The notes under the pieces were generated by a model, which was not told where the DNA came from, ran no database searches, and was given only the letters and a program-made list of their open reading frames with translations. The position numbers and the translations under genes are program-made. This document shows, one piece after another, positions 33,082-44,850 of a DNA stretch of 64,000 nucleotides (positions are counted from its first letter, which is position 1; every line of letters begins with the position of its first letter). The DNA comes from Paenibacillus xylaniclasticus (GTDB taxonomy: Bacteria > Bacillota > Bacilli > Paenibacillales > Paenibacillaceae): assembly GCF_004001065.1 (NCBI RefSeq), contig NZ_BIML01000015.1, positions 20,036-84,035 of the forward strand. The letters are read 5' to 3'.

Positions 33082-35100
33082 CTATTTCAACAGACCTTTA
33101 ACTTTGCTAACGACGTTCTCAACCGTGAAGCCGTACTCTTTGATCACACGGTCGCCAGGAGCAGATGCGCCGAACGTGTTGATGCCAAGCACTGCGCCTT
33201 GGTCGCCAACGAAGCGTTCCCAACCGAACGGATGAGCCATCTCAACAGCGAGACGAGCTTTAACGTTAGGGAGCAATACGGAATCTTTGTACTCTTGCGA
33301 TTGCTTATCGAACAGATCCCAGCTTGGCATGCTGATTACGCGAACGTGGATACCTTCTGCAGCCAATGCTTGTTGAGCTGCTACAGCCAGTTGAACCTCG
33401 GAGCCCGTTGCGATAATTTGTGCGACTGGTTGACCGTTCGCTGCATCGGAGATTACATAAGCACCCTTCTTAACGCCTTCGCGCGCTTTGTCAGCCGTAC
33501 CTTCGAGAATCGGCAGGTTTTGGCGCGACAGAACGAGCGCAACCGGGTTCGATTTGTTCTCAACGGAATAAGCCCATGCAGCGGACGTCTCGTTCGCATC
33601 AGCTGGACGAATAACCGTCAGGTCAGGAATGATGCGCAGCGATGCAAGCTGTTCGATCGGCTCGTGCGTTGGACCGTCTTCGCCGACTGCGATCGAGTCA
33701 TGCGTAAGCACATACGTTACCGGCAGCTTCATCAGTGCGGACAAACGAACTGCTGGACGCAGGTAGTCCGTGAATACGAAGAACGTACCGCCGTATACTT
33801 TGAGACCGCCATGCAGCGTGATACCGTTCATTGCAGCAGCCATACCGAACTCGCGAATACCGAAGTAAATATTGCGGCCGTCGTATGAACCCGCTTTGTA
33901 TACTGGCAATCCTTTGAGATGCGTCATCGTCGAGCTTTCGAGGTCAGCGGAGCCGCCTACGAAGTTCGGGATGTTTTTCGCGAGGCCGTTCAGAGCGTTA
34001 CCGGAAGCAACGCGCGTCGACAGCGGCTTATCTTCCGTCGTATATTTCGGAAGGTCTGCGTCCCAGCCAGCAGGCAGGTCGCCAGCAACAGCCGTCTCGA
34101 ATTGAGCAGCCAGCTCTGGGAATGCTTTCTTATATTCAGCAAACTTCGCGTCCCAAGCAGCGTTAGCTTTCTCACCAGCTTGTTTCACTTCGCCAAAATG
34201 TGCTGCTACTTCAGCAGGAACCGTGAAAGGCTCATGCTCCCAGTTATAGAACTGCTTCGTCAGAATCGTCTCTTCAGGACCGAGCGGAGAACCGTGAGGA
34301 CCTGCATGGCCGCCTTTGCCGCCTTTGTTCGGGCTGCCGTAGCCAATAATCGTCTTCACTTCGATCAGCGTCGGCTTGGATGCTTCAGCTTGCGCTGCTT
34401 CGATCGCTTTGGAGATTGCCTCCAGATCGTTGCCGTCTTCTACGCGCAGCACTTGCCAGCCGTAGCTTTCGAAGCGCTTCTGAACAGACTCCGAGCTAGA
34501 CAGGCTCAGCTCGCCGTCAAGCGTGATGTCGTTGGAGTCAAACAGCACGATGAGCTTGCCAAGCTTCAAGTGACCCGCAAGGGAAGCCGCTTCATGGGAG
34601 ATACCTTCCATCAGGTCGCCGTCGCCGCAGATCGAATACGTGTAGTGGTCGATAATTTTGAAGCCTTCTTTGTTGTACGTTGCGCTCAATTGAGCCTCTG
34701 CCATTGCCATACCGACTGCCATAGCGAAGCCTTGGCCGAGAGGACCCGTCGTTGCGTCAACGCCTGCCGTGTGGCCGAATTCCGGGTGGCCCGGCGTCTT
34801 GGAGCCCCATTGACGGAAGCTTTTCAGCTCATCGAGCGACAAGCCGTAGCCAGACAGGTGAAGAAGGCTGTATAGCAGCATGGAGCCGTGGCCTGCGGAC
34901 AGGACAAAACGGTCCCGGTTGATCCAAGCGGGATTCGAAGGATTGTGAACCATCGTTTTGGCGAACAATTGATAGCCCATTGGAGCTGCACCCATCGGCA
35001 TGCCTGGGTGGCCCGATTTTGCTTTCTCAATTGCGTCGATTGCAAGTGTACGAATCGTGTCGATCGAAAGCTGATCGATGGACTTCTGCGTAACTGTCAT
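33082..35100 (-). CDS. tkt: Transketolase
   Basis: Thiamine-diphosphate enzyme of the non-oxidative pentose phosphate pathway. At 672 residues it has the normal length. Seen in order: [17 protein letters not shown] near the start, the ThDP motif [34 protein letters not shown] (GDG-x-N-D), the pyrimidine domain with [49 protein letters not shown] (transketolase signature 2), and the C-terminal regulatory domain. AGGAGG lies nine bases before ATG. Monocistronic. A transaldolase gene lies about 21 kb away. Confidence 0.97.
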   Translation of the reverse strand: MTVTQKSIDQLSIDTIRTLAIDAIEKAKSGHPGMPMGAAPMGYQLFAKTMVHNPSNPAWINRDRFVLSAGHGSMLLYSLLHLSGYGLSLDELKSFRQWGSKTPGHPEFGHTAGVDATTGPLGQGFAMAVGMAMAEAQLSATYNKEGFKIIDHYTYSICGDGDLMEGISHEAASLAGHLKLGKLIVLFDSNDITLDGELSLSSSESVQKRFESYGWQVLRVEDGNDLEAISKAIEAAQAEASKPTLIEVKTIIGYGSPNKGGKGGHAGPHGSPLGPEETILTKQFYNWEHEPFTVPAEVAAHFGEVKQAGEKANAAWDAKFAEYKKAFPELAAQFETAVAGDLPAGWDADLPKYTTEDKPLSTRVASGNALNGLAKNIPNFVGGSADLESSTMTHLKGLPVYKAGSYDGRNIYFGIREFGMAAAMNGITLHGGLKVYGGTFFVFTDYLRPAVRLSALMKLPVTYVLTHDSIAVGEDGPTHEPIEQLASLRIIPDLTVIRPADANETSAAWAYSVENKSNPVALVLSRQNLPILEGTADKAREGVKKGAYVISDAANGQPVAQIIATGSEVQLAVAAQQALAAEGIHVRVISMPSWDLFDKQSQEYKDSVLLPNVKARLAVEMAHPFGWERFVGDQGAVLGINTFGASAPGDRVIKEYGFTVENVVSKVKGLLK

Positions 35101-35336
35101 TCCGTAATTCCTCCTAATTGCAATGAAATTGCCTAATTATCTCTGCTTAATGGGATAATGCGCCTCAATTAACATGCGCACTGGCTTTGAAACATTGTAC
35201 CACTCCCGAGGGTGCTTTTCCATATGTATTCTTATTACGAAAACTGATACGAACTATAAATAACATCTTGAACTAACATGAAAGCTCCTGTAATTATTAT
35301 GAGCTGCCCATCGCGACAAGGCTCCAGCCTCAGCTC
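35101..35336. other. Gap between tkt and bio promoters
   Basis: This part of the 324-base divergent region must contain the tkt promoter, but no clean -35/-10 pair was found; no open frame or repeat stands out. Confidence 0.4.
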
Positions 35337-35365
35337 TTTACACATCCTGTGTCATTTGCTACAAT
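35337..35365 (+). promoter_or_regulatory. Promoter of the biotin operon
   Basis: TTTACA (35337-35342), a 17-base spacer and TACAAT (35360-35365). The predicted start near 35372 puts the BirA operator just downstream of it. Confidence 0.75.
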
Positions 35366-35379
35366 AGCAAAAATTTTAT

Positions 35380-35413
35380 TTGTTAACCAATGTGTTTATT
35401 TTATGGTTAACAA
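35380..35413 (+). promoter_or_regulatory. BirA operator
   Basis: TTGTTAACC-N16-GGTTAACAA, a perfect inverted repeat identical in half-sites to the biotin repressor box of Gram-positive bio operons. BirA-biotinyl-AMP bound here would block transcription when biotin is plentiful. Confidence 0.95.
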
Positions 35414-35424
35414 TAGAGAGGAGC

Positions 35425-38802
<3,378 letters not shown>

Positions 38803-38806
38803 CCTC

Positions 38807-39589
38807 ATGGGCATAGGCTTACTATGGCTGCCAGGCTGGTCATTCGGAGGCGAAGTGTTTCAACCTCTGCGTACGCATATACCTGAGTCGACTGCTAATC
38901 ATATCGTTAATTATTCCGCTGTAGCAAATACCGAACAATTTTATCGTTCAACCATCGCTGGCGCTAAGAAGCTTCGATCGATACTTGATTCTTATGAGGC
39001 ACCTGCGCTAATTACAATTGGTTGGTCGCTTGGCGGTATGCTGGCGCTTCGGCTCGCAGCAGATGGGCTTGTCGACGGCGCTGTCATCATATCAGCCGGG
39101 GCGAGATTCGTCCGTCCCGAGCAACGCGGCGCAGCTTCGATGAGCGGCTGGGATATACGCCAACTGCAAAGAATGCGAACCGCACTGGCATCGAACCGCG
39201 ATAGTGTCGAAGCCCGTTTCCGCTCAATCGCACTCGATGCTGTTCATGCAGTCGATGCCGCTCCCCGAGGCGGCATCGACAAGACGATTCAAGCTGTGCC
39301 TGACGTTTCTTTAACGACAAGGTGGACCGATACGGCGCTGGACGCTGGTCTGCAATTGTTGATGAAGAAAGATTTGAATTCACTGCTTCCGAGCATCCAA
39401 TGTCCAATTCTTATTATTCATGGTGCAGATGACATCATCTGTCCCGCCGACCATTCTGCACGCTTACTGACGAGTATTCCACATGCCGAGAGGTTGCTGC
39501 TTGAAGAGGCAGGTCATGCACCATTTCGATCTCAGCCGGCGGTCGTTTCATCAGCTATTCGGAGGTGGCTTCATGCCCAGCTATCATGA
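38807..39589 (+). CDS. bioH: BioH-type pimeloyl-ACP methyl ester esterase (alpha/beta hydrolase)
   Basis: Alpha/beta hydrolase of 260 residues that would cleave the methyl ester made by BioC to free pimeloyl-ACP. N-terminal WLPGWSFGG resembles the HGWG oxyanion region; the nucleophile elbow is GWSLGGML; the acid Asp lies in IIHGADDIICP; the catalytic His in LEEAGHAPF. The start ATG 38807 follows GGGGTGACC, four bases after the bioF stop. Position between bioF and bioC makes the BioH role likely, although the fold alone is not diagnostic. Confidence 0.85.
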   Translation: MGIGLLWLPGWSFGGEVFQPLRTHIPESTANHIVNYSAVANTEQFYRSTIAGAKKLRSILDSYEAPALITIGWSLGGMLALRLAADGLVDGAVIISAGARFVRPEQRGAASMSGWDIRQLQRMRTALASNRDSVEARFRSIALDAVHAVDAAPRGGIDKTIQAVPDVSLTTRWTDTALDAGLQLLMKKDLNSLLPSIQCPILIIHGADDIICPADHSARLLTSIPHAERLLLEEAGHAPFRSQPAVVSSAIRRWLHAQLS

Positions 39590-40511
39590 CCGGATCAAGC
39601 GGCAGTTCGGACGAAGTGCGCAAGAACGATACGATCGCAACGCTCGTATTCAACTGAGTATGGCGGCGATGCTCTCGGAACGTACTTACGAGCAATACTT
39701 TCGCTGCAATCATCCTGCTCCTCACCGAGTTTTAGAAATTGGGTGCGGCACGGGCACGCTGACCGCCTTGCTCGCCCGGATGCCAATCCTGCAGAACAGC
39801 TGCATAACTGCCATCGACATCAGTGCCTCAATGCTGGCTGAAGCCAGCCGCAAGCTAAGTACAGCATGCCCGGATGCGATCAGCCGAATCCATTGGATCG
39901 AAGGAGATGCCGAACAATGGGCAGCCGATCAAGTGTGCAACGTCCATCTTGATAATCGACAGACAAGATATGCGCCCTACGATCTTGTTCTATCGAACGC
40001 TTGCTTTCAATGGTTCGTTCAGCCTGCGCGTACGCTCGCTGCCTTGCATGAAACGATAAGCCAAGGCGGTTTGCTTGCTTTTACAACCTTCGGCCCGCGC
40101 ACCATGCACGAGCTGCATACTTCATTCCGGCACGCTTATGAGCGACTTCATTTGTCTTATCGCCATCACGGCTTAACCTTTCTCCCGCTGTCGTCGTGGC
40201 AGAATATGCTCCAAGAAGCAGGCTTTCGTCTAGTTGATGCCGTCTCACTGGAGCAGGTCGAGAGGCATCGCTCCGTACCTGCTTTTCTGCACACAGTCAA
40301 AGCAATCGGAGCGAGTGTATCGTCCGCAGAAGTCAACAGCTTCACTTCAAAGGTCAGCACCATGCGCAAACTGTTTCACGAGATGTACCGAGTCTACGAG
40401 TCTCTATTCCCTGCTTCATGCGGAACAGGCATTACCGCAACCTACGAAACCCTAATGCTTGTAGCAGTAAAAGACGGCGGCGTGCAGCAAGCAGTATCGA
40501 CCATAAATTAA
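39573..40511 (+). CDS. bioC: Malonyl-ACP O-methyltransferase
   Basis: SAM-dependent methyltransferase that caps malonyl-ACP so fatty acid synthesis can build pimelate. Typical N-terminus RIKRQFGRSAQERYDRNARIQ, SAM motif LEIGCGTGTLTALLA near residue 57, then the BioC-specific SNACFQWF and FTTFGPRTMHEL. The ATG at 39573 is preceded by GGAGGTGG and overlaps bioH by 17 bases. Last gene of the operon; a hairpin follows directly. Confidence 0.93.
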   Translation: MPSYHDRIKRQFGRSAQERYDRNARIQLSMAAMLSERTYEQYFRCNHPAPHRVLEIGCGTGTLTALLARMPILQNSCITAIDISASMLAEASRKLSTACPDAISRIHWIEGDAEQWAADQVCNVHLDNRQTRYAPYDLVLSNACFQWFVQPARTLAALHETISQGGLLAFTTFGPRTMHELHTSFRHAYERLHLSYRHHGLTFLPLSSWQNMLQEAGFRLVDAVSLEQVERHRSVPAFLHTVKAIGASVSSAEVNSFTSKVSTMRKLFHEMYRVYESLFPASCGTGITATYETLMLVAVKDGGVQQAVSTIN

Positions 40512-40548
40512 AACTGCCCTTCAAGCCAATTCAGCTTAAAGGGCAGTT
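40512..40548. terminator. Bidirectional terminator between bioC and purU
   Basis: AACTGCCCTT pairs with AAGGGCAGTT, extended inward by GAAGC/GCTT pairs. It ends both convergent units. Confidence 0.8.
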
Positions 40549-40565
40549 CTCATTCAAAACGCTTT

Positions 40566-41465
40566 CTAATTAAACACGACCGTCTTGTTCTGATGGACAA
40601 GAATCCGGTCCTCCGTATGCCACTTCACTGCGCGCGCCAATACGACACGCTCAATCGTCCGGCCGATCCGTTTCAGATCGTCAACATTGTCACGATGACT
40701 GACACGCTGAACGTCCTGATCAATAATCGGACCGCCATCCAGCTCTTCCGTAACATAGTGAGCCGTTGCACCAATAATTTTGACGCCGCGTTGGTAAGCC
40801 TGATGATACGGCTTGCCGCCAACGAAGGCAGGCAGGAATGAGTGGTGAATATTAATAATACGGTTCGGAAATTGATCAATGAACTTCGGCGGAATAATTT
40901 GCATATAGCGGGCAAGTACGATCAAATCGACCTTATCCGCCACCAGCTCCATCTGTTTCTTCTCCGCTTCCGGCTTCGTATCCGGTGTAACCGGGATATG
41001 GTGATACGGTATGCCGAAGCTCTCTACGAGTCCGCGCATATCGTCATGGTTACTAACAACCATCGCAATCTCCGCATCCAGATCACCTGCCTGCCACTGC
41101 CAGAGCAGCTCCAGCAGACAGTGATCCTCCTTCGATACGAAGATCGCAATCCGCTTCTTGCGGCTCGCTCGGAACGTATGCCATTTCATCTCGAAACGGT
41201 CTGCGACTCGAACAAAATCCTCCTGCAGTACAGGCAGCTCACGTTCCATGTCGTTCAAATCAAATTCAAAACGGATAAAGAACATACCGCCTTCAGGGTC
41301 CATCGTATATTGATCGGACTGAACGATATTCGCCCCATGCTCATGTAAAAAATGCGACACGGCAGCTACGATACCCGGGCGGTCCGGGCAGGAGATCAGC
41401 ATGCGCGCACGTTTACTCTTGTCGCCGCGCTGCTGTGACTGCTGTGGTTGATACGGTTGCTGCAT
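40566..41465 (-). CDS. purU: Formyltetrahydrofolate deformylase
   Basis: Hydrolyses 10-formyltetrahydrofolate to formate and THF, balancing the one-carbon pool. N-terminal ACT domain (ISCPDRPGIVAAVSHFL) then a formyltransferase-like domain with the catalytic set: IINIHHSFLPAFVGG (Asn and His) and the Asp in GGPIIDQDVQRV. About 299 residues from ATG 41465; the longest frame adds 11 residues without a ribosome site. 58 bases downstream of the endonuclease IV gene on the same strand. Confidence 0.94.
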   Translation of the reverse strand: MQQPYQPQQSQQRGDKSKRARMLISCPDRPGIVAAVSHFLHEHGANIVQSDQYTMDPEGGMFFIRFEFDLNDMERELPVLQEDFVRVADRFEMKWHTFRASRKKRIAIFVSKEDHCLLELLWQWQAGDLDAEIAMVVSNHDDMRGLVESFGIPYHHIPVTPDTKPEAEKKQMELVADKVDLIVLARYMQIIPPKFIDQFPNRIINIHHSFLPAFVGGKPYHQAYQRGVKIIGATAHYVTEELDGGPIIDQDVQRVSHRDNVDDLKRIGRTIERVVLARAVKWHTEDRILVHQNKTVVFN

Positions 41466-41523
41466 GACTATCCGACATCCTTCCTCATCACTAATCATCT
41501 TTAAAATCTATTATTATCCAGGC

Positions 41524-42651
41524 TTACGCATTAACGAGTGCAGCCTTGCCTGCAAACCAGCCCATAAGGCGATGGTTAATTTGCTCCTCGTTCAAGGCAG
41601 GGAACAGATTATGCTCCGCAACCAGATCGTACAGACGATCCATCGGTTCCCGCGGATCCGCCTTCTTCGCCTTCGCATCATTCTTCAGCACGTCCCACAC
41701 ATTCAACACGTATGGACGAGCCTCGATAGATAAATCACCGAAAAACCGATGCAGCTTCTCTACATCGTCATAATAGGAGGCTCCGAACCGCTCCAAAGCA
41801 TCCCCGCGCAGCAGCGCGATTTCCGCTTCGTACATCGGACGTTCCTTCTTATCCTCCTTGCCGATCCATGGCGTCTCCAGAATGAACGGACGATCGGCAA
41901 GCGCTTCATGCTGTACGACAGAACGAATGCCTTCATAGCCGATCCAGCCCGCTCCAACCGGCGCGTGGCGGTCTTTACGTGCCCCGCAAGGATTCTTGCT
42001 GTCGTTCAAGTGGACGACGGCGATCCGATTCAAGCCTACGATACGGTCGAATTCAGACAGAACGCCGTCCAAATCGTCTACAATATTATAGCCGGCATCA
42101 TGAACGTGGCAAGTATCGAAGCATACCGTCAATCGCTCATTATCCCTAACTTTATCCATGATGGAAGCAATCTCATCGAAGCTGCGGCCAACTTCCGTTC
42201 CTTTGCCCGCCATCGTCTCGAGCGCGATGTTGACCTTCGTCTCTTTCGTTCCCTCAAGTACGAGGTTAAGACCTTCTGCAATACGATTAATGCCGTATTC
42301 GGCGTCCTTATCCGTATAAGCTCCCGGATGAAGCACAATATTGCTCACGCCGATATAGTCGGTGCGACGAATTTCTTCCTGGAGGAACCGTACTGCGAGC
42401 TCGAACGTGTCGTCCTTATAGGAGCCGAGGTTCACGATATAAGGTGCGTGCACGACAATCTCACCAATGTTAGCCTGCCGCATCGCTTCACGGCCTTCTT
42501 CAATATATAAAGATTCAATCGGTTTGCGCCGTGTATTCTGCGGAGCACCGGTATATATCATGAATGTGCTGGAACCATAAGATACCGCTTCTTCCGTTGC
42601 AGTCAGCAATCCTTTATCCGAAAACGACACATGGGAGCCAATTTTCAGCAT
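41524..42651 (-). CDS. nfo: Deoxyribonuclease IV (AP endonuclease) with C-terminal extension
   Basis: Cleaves DNA at abasic sites in base excision repair. All nine zinc ligands of the family are visible: His in VVHAPY, VLHPGAY, Glu in ALETMAG, Asp and His in [12 protein letters not shown], His in VVHLNDSKN, Asp-x-His in DRHAPVG, Glu in FILETPWIG. The catalytic TIM barrel ends near residue 290, where Bacillus Nfo (297 residues) stops; here about 85 more residues follow (rich in charged helices, including a [18 protein letters not shown] segment) with no recognised domain. Likely transcribed with purU. Confidence 0.92.
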   Translation of the reverse strand: MLKIGSHVSFSDKGLLTATEEAVSYGSSTFMIYTGAPQNTRRKPIESLYIEEGREAMRQANIGEIVVHAPYIVNLGSYKDDTFELAVRFLQEEIRRTDYIGVSNIVLHPGAYTDKDAEYGINRIAEGLNLVLEGTKETKVNIALETMAGKGTEVGRSFDEIASIMDKVRDNERLTVCFDTCHVHDAGYNIVDDLDGVLSEFDRIVGLNRIAVVHLNDSKNPCGARKDRHAPVGAGWIGYEGIRSVVQHEALADRPFILETPWIGKEDKKERPMYEAEIALLRGDALERFGASYYDDVEKLHRFFGDLSIEARPYVLNVWDVLKNDAKAKKADPREPMDRLYDLVAEHNLFPALNEEQINHRLMGWFAGKAALVNA

Positions 42652-42750
42652 GAGCGAACGCCCCTTTCATTTAATCACCCCTTATTGTACAAGCAATATC
42701 GAAATAAAGCTAGGAATACGGTATAATTCTACCAGAGGTGAAAACAATCC

Positions 42751-43185
42751 ATGAATGGACATAGTTGGTTCATGTATTTTATTACGTTCTGGGTCGTCGT
42801 CATGGTTGGATTTATGGCGATTGGCGGTTTCTTTATGTTCCGCAAATTCCTGAAAGTGCTGCCTAAGAAGGACGGCAAATCCAAGCTCGATTGGCAAAAT
42901 TATTGGGTCGAGCAAAGCCGAGGCATGTGGAGCGACGATTCCAAAGCTTTCCTCGAGGAGCTTGTATCACCCGTTCCGGGCGCATTTCGCGATATTGCCA
43001 GACACTCGATCGCTGCTCGAATCGCACAGGTCGCTATTGAGAGCGGAGATACTCAGGTTACACGCGAGCACTGCATTGAGGGCTATATCCGGGCAACGCC
43101 TAAGCGTGACTACCGGAACCTCGTCAACTTCTTGAAGAAGAAGGGAATCGACTACTCCGCCTATACTCATCTACTGAACAAATAG
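42751..43185 (+). CDS. DUF2621 family membrane-anchored protein
   Basis: A 144-residue protein with one N-terminal membrane helix (about residues 7-30) followed by a basic linker and a cytosolic helical domain (LDWQNYWVEQSRGMW..., ending RDYRNLVNFLKKKGIDYSAY). It matches the DUF2621/YneK family of Bacillales; the C-terminal helical part resembles the small domain of protochlorophyllide reductase-type proteins. No function is established. AGAGGTG precedes the ATG; a TATAAT at 42722-42727 could serve as its -10. Confidence 0.8.
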   Translation: MNGHSWFMYFITFWVVVMVGFMAIGGFFMFRKFLKVLPKKDGKSKLDWQNYWVEQSRGMWSDDSKAFLEELVSPVPGAFRDIARHSIAARIAQVAIESGDTQVTREHCIEGYIRATPKRDYRNLVNFLKKKGIDYSAYTHLLNK

Positions 43186-43207
43186 AAGCTAACCAAAAAA
43201 ATTCCGT

Positions 43208-43236
43208 TTGATTTACCCCTCAACAGGGTATAGATA
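43208..43236 (+). promoter_or_regulatory. Candidate promoter of the lipoprotein gene
   Basis: TTGATT (43208-43213), 17-base spacer, TAGATA (43231-43236), about 25 bases before the ATG. Confidence 0.45.
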
Positions 43237-43262
43237 CGGTAACATAGTCAGGGGGAAATCAT

Positions 43263-43799
43263 ATGAACCATATTACTCGTACAATTTCACAACGAAGCCG
43301 GACGCTGCGCTTAACCGCTGCATCGCTGCTCCTTGCAGCGCTGATGACGACCGCCGCTTGCGGAAACGACTCCAAGTCATCCGGTGAAGAAAGCACTGTC
43401 GAAACGGTTAATACCGGGGGTATAGAGGAAACAGCTAACGGCAACGGTGAGACGGGAGCGATTGATACCGGAACGGCTTCGCCCGAATCCGATGCTCCAG
43501 CCTCTACAGAGACAGGATCATCCAATACGTCAGATTCTAACACTCCTGCTGCTGATACATCTGCATCGTCCGCTGATCCTGCACCGCAGCAAGCAGAAGG
43601 CAGCTTTAACGGCTTGGCCGATTCTCACTCGGCCGAAATTACGACAACCGAAGGCACCTTCGTCTATCAGCTAAGTGAAGATGTCGAGGAGCAAGTGGCG
43701 GCGTTGGAGGGGAATGCCAAAGTTCGTTTTGAATATATCGAGAAGCAAATAGACGGCGGCGGCACGCAACGCTGGTTGACAAAGATCGAAGTAGAATAA
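43263..43799 (+). CDS. Hypothetical lipoprotein with Ser/Thr-rich tether
   Basis: A 178-residue exported lipoprotein: basic N-terminus, hydrophobic stretch and lipobox MTTAACG (Cys near residue 33), then about 75 residues of low-complexity Ser/Thr/Gly/Asp tether and a small C-terminal domain of about 65 residues (FNGLADSHSAEITTTEGTF...RWLTKIEVE) that looks like a beta barrel. The globular part resembles short domains found on Bacillales envelope proteins, but I do not recognise a named family. GGGGGAAAT precedes the ATG. Confidence 0.7.
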   Translation: MNHITRTISQRSRTLRLTAASLLLAALMTTAACGNDSKSSGEESTVETVNTGGIEETANGNGETGAIDTGTASPESDAPASTETGSSNTSDSNTPAADTSASSADPAPQQAEGSFNGLADSHSAEITTTEGTFVYQLSEDVEEQVAALEGNAKVRFEYIEKQIDGGGTQRWLTKIEVE

Positions 43800-43807
43800 C
43801 ATTTTCC

Positions 43808-43842
43808 ACACCGCACGCAGTTCTGTTCCCAGCGCGCGGTGT
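43808..43842 (+). terminator. Terminator of the lipoprotein gene
   Basis: ACACCGCACGC pairs with GCGCGCGGTGT (one mismatch), followed by TTTCG. It also shows that open-frame starts placed here for the next gene are wrong. Confidence 0.65.
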
Positions 43843-43904
43843 TTCGCTGTATAACGGCGGTCGATCGACTACAATTTACGTTGATACGAGGATGTGACCA
43901 TAGG

Positions 43905-44804
43905 TTGAGGGTGGCTGTAGCAGGTGGAACAGGATTTATCGGACAAGCACTCGTGAAAGCGCTGCTGGCCAGAGGAGACGAGCCGATCGTCGTCACGCGC
44001 ACCATCCCTGAATCGTCGCGTCGGCAGCATGGCGTCCAGTACATCACGTGGGACGACGCGGATAATGCCGATCGCATCGGTCGAGTAGACGCCATTGTCA
44101 ACCTTGCCGGAGAGTCAATTAACCAGCGCTGGACAGCGGCAGGTAAGCAGCGAATTGTCCAATCTCGCATTATAGCTGCGGAAGGAGCTGCGGCCATTGC
44201 AGCGGCACAACCTACTCTTCCCCGAGCTGTTGTTCATGCATCTGGTATATCCGTTTACGGTCCTTCAGATCATCGCGTATTCGATGAATCGAGCCCACCG
44301 GGTACCGGTTTTCTCAGCGATGTCGTTCAGCAATGGGAGGCAGCGGCAGATCTCATTCCAACCAGGCGAATCGTCAAGCTGCGAATTGGACTCGTCATCC
44401 ATTCCAGCGGAGGGGCATTCCCTTTAATGGCGCTTCCCTATAAGCTGTTCATTGGCGGAAGGGTTGGCAGCGGAAAGCAGTGGCTGCCTTGGATTCATCT
44501 CGATGATATGGTCCGCCTTCTGCTGTTCTGCCTCGACACCGAAAGTCTTAGCGGACCAGTTAATGCCTGTGCTCCGGGTGCGGTGACGAACGAACAGTTC
44601 GGACGGGCAATCGCCCGGGCATTCCGACGCCCTCACTGGTTACCTGTCCCAGCCTTTGCGATACGCACATTGTTCGGAGAGATGTCCTCTCTGCTGCTGG
44701 AAGGCCAGCAGGCTGTACCGCGGCGGGCGGTCGAGGCCGGATTTCAATTTCGTTATTCATCCGTCGATGAAGCAATGCAGGCCATCGCCGGTAATAACCG
44801 GTGA
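43905..44804 (+). CDS. TIGR01777 family NAD-dependent epimerase/dehydratase
   Basis: Extended short-chain-dehydrogenase-like protein (YfhF/SDR39U1 group), about 299 residues. Rossmann motif AVAGGTGFIGQALVKAL at the very N-terminus, LAGESINQRWTAAGKQRI, ISVYGPS and the C-terminal PWIHLDDMVRLLLFCL and FRRPHWLPVPAFAIR segments are diagnostic. The active Tyr is in the SVYG region. The start is uncertain: TTG 43905 lies 13 bases after GAGG; GTG 43911 is an alternative. Substrate unknown in all members; fold and cofactor inferred from the motif. Confidence 0.85.
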   Translation: MRVAVAGGTGFIGQALVKALLARGDEPIVVTRTIPESSRRQHGVQYITWDDADNADRIGRVDAIVNLAGESINQRWTAAGKQRIVQSRIIAAEGAAAIAAAQPTLPRAVVHASGISVYGPSDHRVFDESSPPGTGFLSDVVQQWEAAADLIPTRRIVKLRIGLVIHSSGGAFPLMALPYKLFIGGRVGSGKQWLPWIHLDDMVRLLLFCLDTESLSGPVNACAPGAVTNEQFGRAIARAFRRPHWLPVPAFAIRTLFGEMSSLLLEGQQAVPRRAVEAGFQFRYSSVDEAMQAIAGNNR

Positions 44805-44813
44805 ACTTACATG

Positions 44814-44850
44814 AAGGTGCAGCCAGAGACTAGAGTCCGGCTGCACCTTT
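44814..44850. terminator. Terminator shared by the epimerase gene and the tad operon
   Basis: AAGGTGCAGCC pairs with GGCTGCACCTT, ending in TTTTA on the plus strand. The stop codon of the last tad gene lies within its loop. Confidence 0.8.

Noticed and set aside
33919..34875. Long plus-strand open frame opposite transketolase
   Set aside because: It lies antisense to a certain gene, has no ribosome site or recognisable domain, and is a by-product of codon usage. The same applies to long antisense frames opposite pgi (30642-31481), nfo (41749-42510) and gntK (2285-3250).
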